Shown here one piece after another: positions 1-11,535 of a stretch of 50,633 bases of DNA. The number at the start of each line of letters is the position of its first letter. The stretch's first letter is position 1. The notes under the pieces were generated by a model that searched no databases, was not told the origin of the DNA, and saw nothing but the letters and a program-made list of their open reading frames with translations. The position numbers were made by a program, and so were the translations under genes. Source of the DNA: Ehrlichia minasensis (GTDB lineage Bacteria > Pseudomonadota > Alphaproteobacteria > Rickettsiales > Anaplasmataceae); contig CDGH01000007.1 in NCBI GenBank assembly GCA_000825765.1, forward strand, positions 1-50,633, written 5' to 3'.

Positions 1-154
1 CTTCCTTAGCATCATGATCTTCTAAAACAATTTTACCTCCTGTAGCTATCGGATAATAAAACTGTGTTATTTGATAATTAGAAGGCAAAAATAATTTTTT
101 GTATCTAATATCTTTGAAATTGGTTTTGTTTATATTGTTTTGTGTAATACAATA
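1..154 (-). CDS. possible partial hypothetical protein cut by the left window edge
   Basis: On the minus strand one frame is open from the TAG at 155-157 down to base 1, about 51 codons. The predicted residues look protein-like, with alternating hydrophobic and charged positions (for example [17 protein letters not shown]). There is no ATG in this frame. The only common alternative start is a TTG at 86-88, so either translation begins there or this is the remnant of a longer gene. The rest of the gene would lie left of the window. No family is recognised. An untranslated AT-rich gap of about 180 bp separates it from the next gene on the same strand. Confidence 0.35.
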
Positions 155-333
155 CTAGTATATTCAGCTTTTATTATTCTGCTTTTTAAAGTTATGTGTG
201 TCTATATTATTATAACACGTATAAGTATGTCTCTGTGTTCTTGATTTAATTATGTAGTGTTATAATGTTGTTTATTGCTCTTTTTTGTGTATGAATGTTG
301 TAGTGTCCATAGTTTTTTATTAATTTTTGTATT

Positions 334-1323
334 TTATAGCTTTTTGCTAGTATGTGATGTGCTTTGTTGTTCTCTGTCTTCCTGTTTTTGCCGTTCTAAC
401 ATTGCAGTGTAGTTTTGTTGTTGTTCAGCTGTATTTGGCTGTCTTGTTACTCCTTCTTGAAATGGACTATGTACAGTTCCTTCTTTGTCTTTATCTTCTG
501 TAACTAAAGAAAACAAACTTTTTCCAGCAGTAGCTATCAGCAATATTGGTATAAGTGGTGGTATGAACCCTTCCAACCCTACTGCGAGAGCTCCTAGTAC
601 GAAATAGTAGGAGTTAAATGGGTTTATTAGTACTTGAATTAGCTTTTCATCCATAGATGCTATATGTTGTTTGCCTTCTGGTTTATCAGCTCCAAATTTT
701 TTCTTTAGAGATTCGATTGGATTTGCAATATCTATTCCTGTCATCTCTTCTGCTGTCTCACGTATCTGTTCCATTGAGAAGCCTTTGGTTTCATTGACAT
801 ATGTTGCTACAGCATCTTGCCTCTGCTTTTGTTCTTGTTCTGTTAGATCTGTTTTTAAATGTGAGCAAGATATTATTATTTCAATCAATTCTTTAAAATC
901 ATTATCATCCATATCTTTTATAAGGCTGTTAATTTCACTTAGTAGTGAAATCTTATACAGTCCTTTCAGTATCATGTTTTTTCTGTCATATCCTAGAGGA
1001 CTTAGGCAATTGTTTAATATTTTTACTTTTCTACCTAGTTGGCCAGTCAGGTGTTGCTCAATCATGTGACTAGTTTTATAGTCAGCATAAGATGATGCCT
1101 TGTAAAAGACCTCTGGACTTGCGATATGTTTTTGAATTTCTTCAGGTGTTTTGTTATCATTAGCTAATTTCTGTTCTTCTGCGGTTACGTATTCACGTAA
1201 CAATTGACGCCTATGGTTCTCTAATTCTGTATTTGTACTATTCATTATATCTAGCAGGTGTTCTGCAGATAATGTGTTATCCTTGGAATATATTGTTTTT
1301 AAATCTTGTTTGGGATAGAACAT
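334..1323 (-). CDS. hypothetical protein with a C-terminal hydrophobic hairpin
   Basis: This 329-residue protein is not recognised as a known family. Residues 1-230 are polar, charged and probably helical. A strongly hydrophobic stretch near residues 238-270 (YYFVLGALAVG, then FIPPLIPILLIATAG) could be two membrane segments split by a Pro-Pro turn. The last 60 residues are Gln-, Glu- and Thr-rich and look disordered. That layout, a long cytosolic part, a hairpin and a flexible tail, would suit a membrane-anchored protein, but no function follows from it. The ATG at 1323 is the only sensible start. The first nine codons and the leader are duplicated 280 bp upstream. An overlapping plus-strand frame at 671-1069 is treated as a shadow. 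Confidence 0.75.
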   Translation of the reverse strand: MFYPKQDLKTIYSKDNTLSAEHLLDIMNSTNTELENHRRQLLREYVTAEEQKLANDNKTPEEIQKHIASPEVFYKASSYADYKTSHMIEQHLTGQLGRKVKILNNCLSPLGYDRKNMILKGLYKISLLSEINSLIKDMDDNDFKELIEIIISCSHLKTDLTEQEQKQRQDAVATYVNETKGFSMEQIRETAEEMTGIDIANPIESLKKKFGADKPEGKQHIASMDEKLIQVLINPFNSYYFVLGALAVGLEGFIPPLIPILLIATAGKSLFSLVTEDKDKEGTVHSPFQEGVTRQPNTAEQQQNYTAMLERQKQEDREQQSTSHTSKKL

Positions 1324-1765
1324 TTTTTTAAAAAATTAACTTATTGATGATGCATAATTATACATAAAGATTTTTATGCAATCAATAAGCATGTTATGTT
1401 GATGTTTTGTGTAATGCTACCACAATTGAAATATATTAAAATTATTGAATATACTCATTAATAGTTTGATAGTAATAAGGTGTATTATGTCATTTAAAAA
1501 TGAGTGTAATATATTTATATTTGCTAATAATATGTTTGGGTTGTTTTCATTAACTTTAAATATGAGCTGCTCTTGGTTTTAAGCCTTGTTTGAAATAGAA
1601 CATCTTTAGAAATTATTAATAACCTATAGTTGTACATGGAGATCTTTATCTGATCAATAAACATGTTATGTTTTATGTAATACTGTATTAAATTTAAATA
1701 TATTAAAATTATAGGATGTATTCATTAATAATTTTATAGTAATAAAATCTATATTGTATAATTGA
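1290..1765. repeat. diverged direct duplication, period 280 bp, of the 5' end and leader of the 329-aa gene
   Basis: Bases about 1290-1485 and 1570-1765 are related. Both read, on the plus strand, a cttgttt-g-(a/g)atagaacat block, then a stretch containing tcaataa-catgttatg, then aaatatattaaaattat and attaata-ttt-atagtaata. The first copy carries the start codon and first codons of the 329-aa gene. The second carries a matching ATG at 1603, followed by only 15 codons before a stop. The second copy is therefore a dead 5' end. Confidence 0.8.
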
Positions 1766-1905
1766 GCGATCAATTCTCTTGTAACTTAGTTGTTTATTTA
1801 GAGTTTTTATATTAATTTGATTATTGTCATTATAAATGTGATTTATTAGGAGTACATTATTAGTAATTTTCTATTTATATAGTATATAAGATTGAATATT
1901 GTTAT

Positions 1906-2490
1906 GTGTTTTTTAATCAGTTTATTATTGTGAGAAAGTTAAAAATAGGATTATTAGGTGGATCTTTTAACCCCCCACATTATGGTCATTTATATATCAC
2001 TCAAGAGGCTATTAAAAGATTAGATTTGGATTGTGTGTGGTGGCTAGTTGTATCGCATAATCCTTTGAAATTTGATGGTGGGTATAGTATTGAAGATAGA
2101 GTAACTTTATCATTGAAATTAGTTGCTGGTTGTCCAAGAATACGTGTTATTAAAATGACAGAGTGTTACAGTTACAATGTTGTAACAAGGTTATGTAAAA
2201 AATTTGTGAATATTAAATTTGTGTGGTTAATGGGAGATGACAACCTTTTTTCTTTTCATTGTTGGTATAGATGGAAAACTTTTTGTAAACTGTTACCAAT
2301 TGTTGTGTTTGAACGTAGTAAGAACATATATCGGTGTTTAGGTACTCCCTTTGTTAGTTACATGAGGAATGCGTATTGTACTGATTTTCAGTTGTTGTTA
2401 AATTGTAAATATGGATGGATGCTTATTAGGTTAATGCCGTGTAATATTTCGTCTTCTCAAATTAGAGGATATACTTTAAATAAAATATAG
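1906..2490 (+). CDS. nadD: nicotinate-nucleotide adenylyltransferase
   Basis: NadD transfers AMP from ATP to nicotinate mononucleotide, giving deamido-NAD, the penultimate step of NAD synthesis in the cytoplasm. The nucleotidyltransferase signature GGSFNPPHYGH lies near residues 19-29, with the two motif histidines present. A C-terminal ISSSQIR block near 181-187 matches the family's conserved ISST-x-IR element. At 194 residues the length is normal. The first start is a GTG at 1906. A second GTG at 1930, giving MRKLKIGLLGG, would place the P-loop-like motif at the usual distance from the N-terminus and is equally plausible. Neither has a clear Shine-Dalgarno site. pdxJ follows 60 bp downstream on the same strand. 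Confidence 0.9.
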   Translation: MFFNQFIIVRKLKIGLLGGSFNPPHYGHLYITQEAIKRLDLDCVWWLVVSHNPLKFDGGYSIEDRVTLSLKLVAGCPRIRVIKMTECYSYNVVTRLCKKFVNIKFVWLMGDDNLFSFHCWYRWKTFCKLLPIVVFERSKNIYRCLGTPFVSYMRNAYCTDFQLLLNCKYGWMLIRLMPCNISSSQIRGYTLNKI

Positions 2491-2550
2491 TATTTGTATC
2501 AAATTGGTAATATAAATATTATTTTAATCTTAGATGTATGAGAGGTTCTT

Positions 2551-3267
2551 ATGTCAAGTATTGCCTTAGGGGTTAATATTGATCATATTGCAACATTGCG
2601 CAATGCAAGGAATGTTGATTATCCATGTATTATTGAAATAGCAAATATAGCGGTAAGTAATGGTGCGGATTTTATAACTGTTCATTTAAGAGAAGATCGC
2701 AGACATATCATAGATGATGATGTTTTTAGATTAAAAAAGAGTTTAAAGGTTCCATTGAACTTAGAAATTGCTGCAACTGATGAGATGTTGTCAATAGCAA
2801 TGGAAGTAAAACCAGAATGTGTTTGCCTGGTTCCTGAAAAAAGACAAGAACTTACAACTGAAGGTGGACTAGATGTGGGGAGTATCTTTTCTTATCTAGT
2901 ATCATTTATTGAAAAATTACACTCTTATGATATAGATGTTACATTATTTATTGAGCCTGATATATCTCAAATTGATCTTGCAAAGAAATTGCATGCAGAT
3001 AACGTAGAATTACATACTGGTAAATATTGTAATAACGCTACACAAAATGAACTGTCTAAAATAATAAAAGCTGCTGAACACTGCTATCAACAAAACATAG
3101 CTTGCCATGCTGGACATGGCTTGAATTATCAAAGTGCTGCTACTATAGCAAAAGTACCATATATATCAGCACTTAACATAGGGCATTTTTTAATTTGTGA
3201 AGCTGTACTACATGGTATCGGTAAATCCATTTATAAAATGAAGCAGGTCATTACCAGCACACATTAA
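2551..3267 (+). CDS. pdxJ: pyridoxine 5'-phosphate synthase
   Basis: PdxJ condenses 1-deoxyxylulose 5-phosphate with 3-amino-2-oxopropyl phosphate to form pyridoxine 5'-phosphate, the last ring-forming step of the DXP-dependent B6 pathway. The TIM-barrel enzyme is complete at 238 residues. Recognisable blocks are GVNIDHIATLRNAR at the N-terminus, TVHLREDRRHI near residues 44-54, CLVPEKRQELTTEGG near 92-106 and a C-terminal NIGHFLICEAVLHG. The ATG at 2551 is preceded by a GAGAGG Shine-Dalgarno site. The stop overlaps by 4 bp the end of the convergent HU/IHF-like gene, so the two mRNAs could be antisense at their tails. Confidence 0.96.
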   Translation: MSSIALGVNIDHIATLRNARNVDYPCIIEIANIAVSNGADFITVHLREDRRHIIDDDVFRLKKSLKVPLNLEIAATDEMLSIAMEVKPECVCLVPEKRQELTTEGGLDVGSIFSYLVSFIEKLHSYDIDVTLFIEPDISQIDLAKKLHADNVELHTGKYCNNATQNELSKIIKAAEHCYQQNIACHAGHGLNYQSAATIAKVPYISALNIGHFLICEAVLHGIGKSIYKMKQVITSTH

Positions 3268-3548
3268 TTATCTAGAGAGTTAATAGCATTTGATAATTTC
3301 TTGCTTGATCTGAACCTTACCCTTTTTTTAGGAGCTAGTGTTTCTAACTTTCCAGTTTTAGGGTTATGATATTTTTTCTCTGCACATTGAATAACATGTA
3401 ATGTTCCAACATTGTGTAATCTAATTAAATGAGAATTCTCTAATGCATTTTGTATACTTAGCATTACTAGATCATAAGCTTGGCTTGATACCTTTTTTGT
3501 TAATCCTAGCTCTCCCATAAGTGTTCTCACTACCATATCCTTACTCAT
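3264..3548 (-). CDS. HU/IHF-family DNA-binding protein
   Basis: At 94 residues this is the usual size of HU and IHF subunits, which form dimers that bend DNA in the nucleoid. The N-terminal half has the helical dimerisation pattern. The segment GTLHVIQCAEKKYHNPKTGK corresponds to the strands before the DNA-binding arm, where family members read GxF-x9-R-x-NP-x-TG. The NPKTGK block (about residues 66-71) carries the conserved arm-tip proline. The canonical Arg before it is replaced by Lys/Tyr. I cannot tell HU from IHF alpha or beta by eye. It converges on pdxJ with a 4-bp overlap. Known Anaplasmataceae HU proteins bind promoters of outer-membrane genes, but any such role here is inference. 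Confidence 0.88.
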   Translation of the reverse strand: MSKDMVVRTLMGELGLTKKVSSQAYDLVMLSIQNALENSHLIRLHNVGTLHVIQCAEKKYHNPKTGKLETLAPKKRVRFRSSKKLSNAINSLDN

Positions 3549-3888
3549 AACTTAAACTCCTAATTTTACATAACTGAACAAGATTTAGGATATTAGGTTA
3601 GTTCGTATAGTCAACTAAATTTATTGTTATTACTTAAAGCATTATTAATTAATCTGCAATTTTAAGTAGGTAGTAAGGTTTTTTATAAATTTTTTTAATA
3701 AATTTATTATTATATTATTAGAAATACAAAATTTAATAAGTATTTTATCATCACAGAAACCAAACAATTTTTTTCAGTGCTTTTGATGATTATTTATTTT
3801 TGACTTCTGTGTTTTAGTATACTAGTGTTGTGTTAAATTTCAAAACTTTAATTCTAATGTCTTGGGTTGTTAAAAAATTGACTCTAAT
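3549..3888. other. intergenic region, no gene seen
   Basis: This 340-bp AT-rich gap lies between the start of the HU/IHF-like gene and the end of holB, both on the minus strand. It presumably contains the HU/IHF promoter. I see no tRNA-like fold, clear terminator or reading frame longer than about 30 codons. Confidence 0.5.
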
Positions 3889-4779
3889 TTATATCAAATA
3901 AATCATAATGTTGACCAAGTTTAACATTACTGATTTTTTATCTAATTGGAATTTTTTTGCGTAAGATATTAAGTGTTGTATTTGAAGTGATTTTAATAGT
4001 AATTTATCAACATCAACTTTTTTGTTTTTTATATTGTCAATTAGAGTATTATGACTACTTAAGCTTGTTGTTATACCTAATATTTCTTTTGCTAAGTTTG
4101 ATACTATGGTAAGTAGTATGTATTCTATTTTATAAAAACTAATGTCAGTTGTTATTATATTCTCTATTATTTTACTATCATATTGGTTGGTAAGTATTGA
4201 TATGAGACTTTCATATAGTGCAATTTCTTTTTCAATATGCTGATCTACCATTCCTGGAGTTCCTGGGTAAATATGACTTACTTTTTCATAGTCTAAATGT
4301 GGAAAGTTGTTTTTAATTACTTGTTGTGTTTGTTGTGGATCAAGATCTAATAATCCTAATGTGAAACATCTTGATCTTATGACTACTGGTACTTCATGTA
4401 AATTATGGCTAATTAGGATTATGATAGAATTTTTTGGTGTTTCTTCTAGGATTTTAAGCATTGCATTAATGGCATTAATAGTTAAGCTATCTATACTGTC
4501 TATTATTACTATTCTATATTTGAATCTTGCTGTGGTTAAATAAAGGAAGTTTTTTATATTTCTAATTTTTTCTATGCCTATTATCTCTTCATTGTCATTA
4601 ACTATTAGGAGATCAGGATTGCAGTAATTTGAGTTTGGTGATTGAGTGAGGTATTGAGCAAAATGATATGCTAGTGTTGCTTTCCCAATACCTTTGTTAC
4701 CATAGATTAGCCATGATTGTATATGAGTGTTATGTGTAAGTGTATTTTTTGCTAATGTATGTCCTATAATTTTATTCAT
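3889..4779 (-). CDS. holB: DNA polymerase III delta' subunit (AAA+ clamp-loader)
   Basis: Delta' is a structural subunit of the clamp loader that places the beta clamp on DNA at the replication fork. The N-terminus, HTLAKNTLTHNTHIQSWLIY followed by GNKGIGKATLA (about residues 27-37), is a Walker A-type loop. The block VIIDSIDSLTINAINAMLKI with LEETPKN (near residues 90-118) is the hallmark of clamp-loader subunits, as is the SRC motif in VIRSRC (near 133-138). The C-terminal third is helical and poorly conserved, as usual. At 296 residues it is a little shorter than the 334 of E. coli. It lies alone on the minus strand, with a 150-bp tandem array upstream. Confidence 0.9.
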   Translation of the reverse strand: MNKIIGHTLAKNTLTHNTHIQSWLIYGNKGIGKATLAYHFAQYLTQSPNSNYCNPDLLIVNDNEEIIGIEKIRNIKNFLYLTTARFKYRIVIIDSIDSLTINAINAMLKILEETPKNSIIILISHNLHEVPVVIRSRCFTLGLLDLDPQQTQQVIKNNFPHLDYEKVSHIYPGTPGMVDQHIEKEIALYESLISILTNQYDSKIIENIITTDISFYKIEYILLTIVSNLAKEILGITTSLSSHNTLIDNIKNKKVDVDKLLLKSLQIQHLISYAKKFQLDKKSVMLNLVNIMIYLI

Positions 4780-4947
4780 ATTTAAAAATTGAGATATATT
4801 AATGTAAATTTAGTAGCATCACTCAAACTAATATATTAGCCTTTAGTTAGAATGTTGATCAGTATGACTTGGATATTTTTTTTTGTAAATACTGATTTTG
4901 TTACTCTACAATATTAACTTATTATAGTCATGTTATTTTGTAAGTAT

Positions 4948-5659
4948 AAAATTGTTTGTAGTTGTTGTTATGTAATGTTAAGAATATGATATGCTGTTTG
5001 TTAACGTTGTAATAATAGTATTATTTGTTAATTGAACTTTCGAATTATATATAAAACATGCTTTTATACCACAAATGTGAGGTTGTGTAATCGGTGTGAA
5101 ATTGTTTGTAGTTATTGTTATGTAATGTTAAGAGTATGATATGCTGTTTGTTAACGTTGTAATAATAGTATTAGTCGCTAATTGAACTTTTGAATTATAT
5201 ATAAAACATGCTTTTATACCACAAATGTGAGGTTGTGTAATCAGTGTGAAATTGTTTGTAGTTGTTGTTATGTAATGAAGAATATGACATGCTGTTTGTT
5301 AACGTTGTAATAATAGTATTATTTGTTAATTGAACTTTCGAGTTATATATAAAACATCTTTTATCTCACAAATGTTAAGTTGTGTGGCTAGTGTGAAATT
5401 ATTTATAGTTATTGTTATGTAATGGCAATGGTATGGTGTAGTTTTTTGGTAGTGTGATAATTATATTGGTGATTAAGTTTCACAATATGTCTGTGTATAA
5501 AACATACTTTTTATCTTACTGAATATTAGCTTATAGAGTATGTGTAAAGTTGTTTATAGTTATTAGTAGTATAAGTGATAAATTATATGTTAATGATGTA
5601 ATAGTTATATATATTAGCTAACTTATATTGCAGTATACTTTTTATATCATAGATATCAG
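4948..5659. repeat. tandem array of a ~150-bp unit, three good copies plus two decaying copies
   Basis: The block aaattgtttgtagttgttg starts at 4949, recurs at 5099 and 5249 (spacing exactly 150), and appears altered at about 5396 (spacing 147). A degenerate copy begins near 5545. Shared landmarks in every good unit are ctgtttgttaacgttgtaat, aattatatataaaacat and cacaaatgt. Copies grow more diverged toward the 3' end of tsaC, the last blurring into its stop region. No unit encodes a sustained frame. The array fills most of the 880-bp gap between holB and tsaC, both on the minus strand, so it lies in the presumed 5' region of holB. Confidence 0.9.
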
Positions 5660-6250
5660 CTAATTTATAATATTTTGTATAATGGTAAGTAGTGTCTTTT
5701 CCGCTATTGCTCCTGCTCTTAGTATTTTATATGATGTTAGATCAATAACTGTTGATTCGATACCGTTTACTAGATTATCGTCTTCTATTGTTACTGAAAT
5801 GTGTTTTTTTATTGTTTCGTGAATTTGATGTGCAGCAGTTACACTGGGTTGTCCAGAAATATTAATACTTGTTCCTACAACTGGGTTCTTAATTTTATTT
5901 ACAATCTCTAAAGCTATGGGGTGGTTAGGAATCCTTATACCAATGGTGTCATTGAAAAATTGTCTAGGTAATTTGTGATAGTTATGAATTGGTAATACAA
6001 AAGTTATAGGCCCAGGAGAAAGTTTTTGTATTATTTTAATAGCGTGGTCTGTAAGGTTAGAAAATTGCTTGATTTTATTAATATTACCAACTAGTAATGA
6101 TAAAGGTTTATTGTAAGATCTGCCTTTTATTTGGTATATTTTTTGTACTGCTTCAATACTATACGCATCTGCGGCTAGTGCATATACAGTTTCTGTGGGA
6201 AAGGCTATTAAATGTTCATTCTTTAATGCTTGTATTGCTTTTAATATCAT
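5660..6250 (-). CDS. tsaC: threonylcarbamoyl-AMP synthase, TsaC/YrdC type
   Basis: TsaC makes threonylcarbamoyl-AMP from threonine, bicarbonate and ATP for the universal t6A37 modification of ANN-reading tRNAs. The 196-residue single YrdC domain shows AFPTETVYALAADA (about residues 17-30), IYQIKGRSYNKPLSLLV (near 38-54), PGPITFVLP, GIRIPNHP and the C-terminal ESTVIDL. These are family motifs that line the ATP and threonine pocket. The longer Sua5 C-terminal domain is absent, so this is the short form. The ATG at 6250 is the natural start. It diverges from coaE across a 240-bp gap. Its 3' end touches the last decayed unit of the 150-bp array. Confidence 0.93.
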   Translation of the reverse strand: MILKAIQALKNEHLIAFPTETVYALAADAYSIEAVQKIYQIKGRSYNKPLSLLVGNINKIKQFSNLTDHAIKIIQKLSPGPITFVLPIHNYHKLPRQFFNDTIGIRIPNHPIALEIVNKIKNPVVGTSINISGQPSVTAAHQIHETIKKHISVTIEDDNLVNGIESTVIDLTSYKILRAGAIAEKTLLTIIQNIIN

Positions 6251-6369
6251 TTATATCTAGCTTTGGTTTATCTATGTGTTAGATATTAAGTATATGATTT
6301 TTATAATAAAATATAATATAAATGTGTTTTTATATATTGTGAATTATTAAGCTTTTTACATGTTGTGTA

Positions 6370-6396
6370 TTGTTAATTTATAAGTATGAGTATAAT
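6370..6396 (+). promoter_or_regulatory. candidate promoter for coaE
   Basis: A perfect TATAAT at 6391-6396 sits 15 bp after TTGTTA at 6370-6375. Spacing is short for sigma-70 and the surrounding DNA is AT-rich, so the match may be chance. It would give an mRNA leader of roughly 90 bases before coaE. Confidence 0.3.
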
Positions 6397-6490
6397 CTGA
6401 TTAGTTATTTATAGAAAAATGTTTGTTCTTAATTTATGGATGGTTAAAAGATAATGATTTTCTATATTTAGTAAAAGTAATTTTATAGTT

Positions 6491-7111
6491 ATGGTGATTT
6501 TTGGATTAACTGGTGGAATAGGATCTGGTAAAAGTTTAGTTGCTAGCTATTTTAGCACATTTTTTAAAGCAAAGGTATTTGATGCTGATAAGGTTGTACA
6601 TGAGTTGTATAAATATGATAACGATGTTATAAGACTTGTTGGTGAATATTTTCCAGATTCTGTCGATAATGGGGTTATTAATAGGGCTAATTTAAGACAG
6701 CATTTTTTGACTGATAATCACTTATGGGTTGAGTTTCAGTCAATAATCCATGCTATTGTTTTAAAAAAGAAAAAAGATTTTATCATGCTTCATAATAGGA
6801 ACTCAGTAAGATATGTAGTACTTGATGTTCCTCTATTAATAGAATGTAATTTTTATAATTGTTGTAATTTTATTATTCACGTAACAACAAATAAATTATT
6901 ACAAATGCAAAGAGTGCTAAGTCGTGGCCTGTCTGTAAGGGAATTTGAATCAATTAGATGTAAGCAGTTGTCTGAAAGTGATAGGAAAAAATTTGCAAAT
7001 TTTACTATTAGAACTGGATTAAGTAAAAAAGATATATTATTTCAAATTAAAAAAATCATGCTTAATGTGAATAATAAATATGATGTGGGTTATGAAGAGT
7101 ATTATAATTGA
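6491..7111 (+). CDS. coaE: dephospho-CoA kinase
   Basis: CoaE phosphorylates the 3'-hydroxyl of dephospho-CoA, the last step of coenzyme A synthesis. The P-loop GLTGGIGSGKS begins at residue 5. FDADKVVHELY (near 31-41) matches the conserved FDADxIVH block. VLDVPLLIEC (near 115-124) corresponds to the VPLLFE motif, with VLSRGLSVREFESIRCKQ in the C-terminal part. At 206 residues it has the expected length. The ATG at 6491 is directly followed by GTG, and the P-loop position supports this start. The gene is isolated, with more than 1.1 kb of non-coding DNA downstream. Confidence 0.94.
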   Translation: MVIFGLTGGIGSGKSLVASYFSTFFKAKVFDADKVVHELYKYDNDVIRLVGEYFPDSVDNGVINRANLRQHFLTDNHLWVEFQSIIHAIVLKKKKDFIMLHNRNSVRYVVLDVPLLIECNFYNCCNFIIHVTTNKLLQMQRVLSRGLSVREFESIRCKQLSESDRKKFANFTIRTGLSKKDILFQIKKIMLNVNNKYDVGYEEYYN

Positions 7112-9918
<2,807 letters not shown>

Positions 9919-10034
9919 TTAAAATACATATTAGTATATATTGTTTTAATATAATGTCTATATTTGTAAAAATTTAAACTTTATATAAGCCTGACTCATT
10001 CCTAACTTGTATGTGTTTTTTTAAATTCCTTCTT

Positions 10035-10178
10035 CTATGCTTGACAAGTGATAGATGATAATGCTGATTTAAGAGTATCTGATAATTGAATTATACATGA
10101 ATTTCTAATGAAAACTATTAGTATTATGATAGCGGACATAATACCTAAAGTCACAACTAATATTAAGGAATGTGACAT
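10035..10178 (-). CDS. small predicted single-span membrane protein, 47 aa
   Basis: A short minus-strand frame runs from ATG at 10176-10178 to TAG at 10035-10037. Residues 4-24 (about LILVVTLGIMSAIIILIVFI) form one clear membrane span, followed by a short polar tail ending SSITCQA. A purine-rich GAGAAG lies 5 bases before the ATG and could serve as a ribosome site. It sits between the Smr-domain gene (148 bp upstream) and thiC (137 bp downstream) on the same strand. No family is recognised. A hydrophobic run can arise by chance in such AT-rich DNA, so conservation in relatives is the real test. Confidence 0.42.
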   Translation of the reverse strand: MSHSLILVVTLGIMSAIIILIVFIRNSCIIQLSDTLKSALSSITCQA

Positions 10179-10326
10179 ATCTTCTCAAAATGATATTAGA
10201 AAATTAGGTAATTTGTGCATTTTTCTGTAGAAATGAATCAATATAAAGTAAATTTACAGCATTTTTTGAGAGCTAAGTTGTACAATTACTATAATAGTAT
10301 AGTTCTGACTTATATTACTAAGGGGT

Positions 10327-10941
10327 TTATAAATTGTGCTGTTTGTGTTTACTTTTTAATAGTACATAGAATGCTCCTTTTCCGCCATGTGCGTTAATGG
10401 CTCCTGTATAGTAGAGTATTACTTTTGCTATTTGTTCATTTTGTAGCCACTTGCTAAAATTGCTTTTTATGCTGTTACTATTATTTTTATTGGTACTTCC
10501 CCATCCTGTGATAATTAATAGACACTTATTTGCTAAATTATAATTTTTAATAATAAAATCTAGTAATTTATCATGAGCAGAGTCTAGTGTATAGCCATGT
10601 AGATCAAGTGTAGCATCTATGCAATACTTTCCATTGTCAATTTTCTTTTTAGTATTGTTATTAAGATTTAGGCCACTACTGATATCGTATGTACTATTAG
10701 AACAAGTTTGTATTGATGAAATACCGGTATTATATGTGCTGTTATAGTTAGTTTGTCCTGGTATAAAATAATTAGTATGTCTATTGTTTGATGAAGTACA
10801 ATAGTAATTATTGTCTATGTGTTTTTTATATGGAACCTTATTGTTGTAAAATGGACTAACAATTAAAGCAATCGAATCCCACAACGTTATATCATCACAT
10901 GATGAACTATTTGGCACTTCTCTTTTTAATTTTTTAAGCAT
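10327..10941 (-). CDS. Smr (small MutS-related) domain protein
   Basis: The C-terminal half is an Smr domain, a fold found in MutS2 and stand-alone proteins with nicking or RNA-cleaving activity. ATLDLHGYTLDSAHDKLLDF (from about residue 109) has the DLHG motif. CLLIITGWGSTNK matches the ITGxG loop. HGGKGAFYVLLK near the end corresponds to the conserved GGxGA-x-V-x-L segment. Residues 25-105 are Asn-, Thr- and Ser-rich and probably disordered. At 204 residues it resembles the alphaproteobacterial Smr proteins. The ATG at 10941 is 89 bp below the rpoZ stop on the same strand. The substrate is unknown. Confidence 0.85.
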   Translation of the reverse strand: MLKKLKREVPNSSSCDDITLWDSIALIVSPFYNNKVPYKKHIDNNYYCTSSNNRHTNYFIPGQTNYNSTYNTGISSIQTCSNSTYDISSGLNLNNNTKKKIDNGKYCIDATLDLHGYTLDSAHDKLLDFIIKNYNLANKCLLIITGWGSTNKNNSNSIKSNFSKWLQNEQIAKVILYYTGAINAHGGKGAFYVLLKSKHKQHNL

Positions 10942-11030
10942 ATAACCTACTTAATTACTTAATATGTAAGAATAAAAGTTTGGAAAACCAAGAGTGACAA
11001 CATACATAACGAATGGCTTTACTAATATTA

Positions 11031-11447
11031 CTAAGAGTCTGTATTACTAGTGTTTCTATTTTCTGGAGTAGAAAAAAAGTTATCTCTGCCTAAAAGATTA
11101 GTATTCTGATTATTTGAGTTATTTCCTAATTCATTAAAGTTACTTGCTATTGCATTTTGTTGAAATATGTCGATTTTTGCTTTATTAGCAACATATTGTT
11201 CATCTGAGTTAATGAATTTTTCCATATATTTTCTACATCTTTGTACTGATAAATTGAACAAAGAAGCTACATCTAGTTGTTTTGCTGCTATCTCTTTTAA
11301 TGCAATAACAGTATTTTTGCTATTTTTGTGCTTTATTACTGGACATGCTCCAGAATTTAGGTCATGAGACCTTTGACTTGCTAGTATTACTAGCTTAAAC
11401 TTATTGTTAGTACGACCCATACATTCTTCAACTGTAAGACGTGTCAT
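11031..11447 (-). CDS. rpoZ: RNA polymerase omega subunit
   Basis: Omega binds the beta' subunit and helps RNA polymerase assemble. [20 protein letters not shown] followed by [13 protein letters not shown] matches the typical MARVTVEDC...NRFELVLLAAxRAxxxxSG start. [16 protein letters not shown] matches the NPVVALREIA block. I chose the ATG at 11447, which gives 138 residues, because homology begins exactly there. The frame is open a further 24 codons to an ATG at 11519, but that segment ([19 protein letters not shown]) is unlike omega. After residue 85 there is an Asn-, Ser- and Thr-rich tail of about 50 residues, longer than in E. coli (91 residues in all). An XRE-type regulator gene lies immediately upstream. 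Confidence 0.9.
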   Translation of the reverse strand: MTRLTVEECMGRTNNKFKLVILASQRSHDLNSGACPVIKHKNSKNTVIALKEIAAKQLDVASLFNLSVQRCRKYMEKFINSDEQYVANKAKIDIFQQNAIASNFNELGNNSNNQNTNLLGRDNFFSTPENRNTSNTDS

Positions 11448-11535
11448 TAACAAACCAATTATAAATAAAGGATTTATTCTATCATAATATGAAAAATTAT
11501 GCAACAGTGTAATATTCATATATGAGTTTATTTAT

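Noticed and set aside
4948-5659. Possible CRISPR array
   Set aside because: Units of about 150 bp are directly adjacent and related along their whole length. There are no unique spacers between short repeats and no cas genes in the window. The same holds for the 205- and 235-bp arrays.
11031-11519. 162-residue start for rpoZ at the ATG 11519
   Set aside because: The first 24 residues do not resemble omega, and family homology begins exactly at the internal ATG at 11447.
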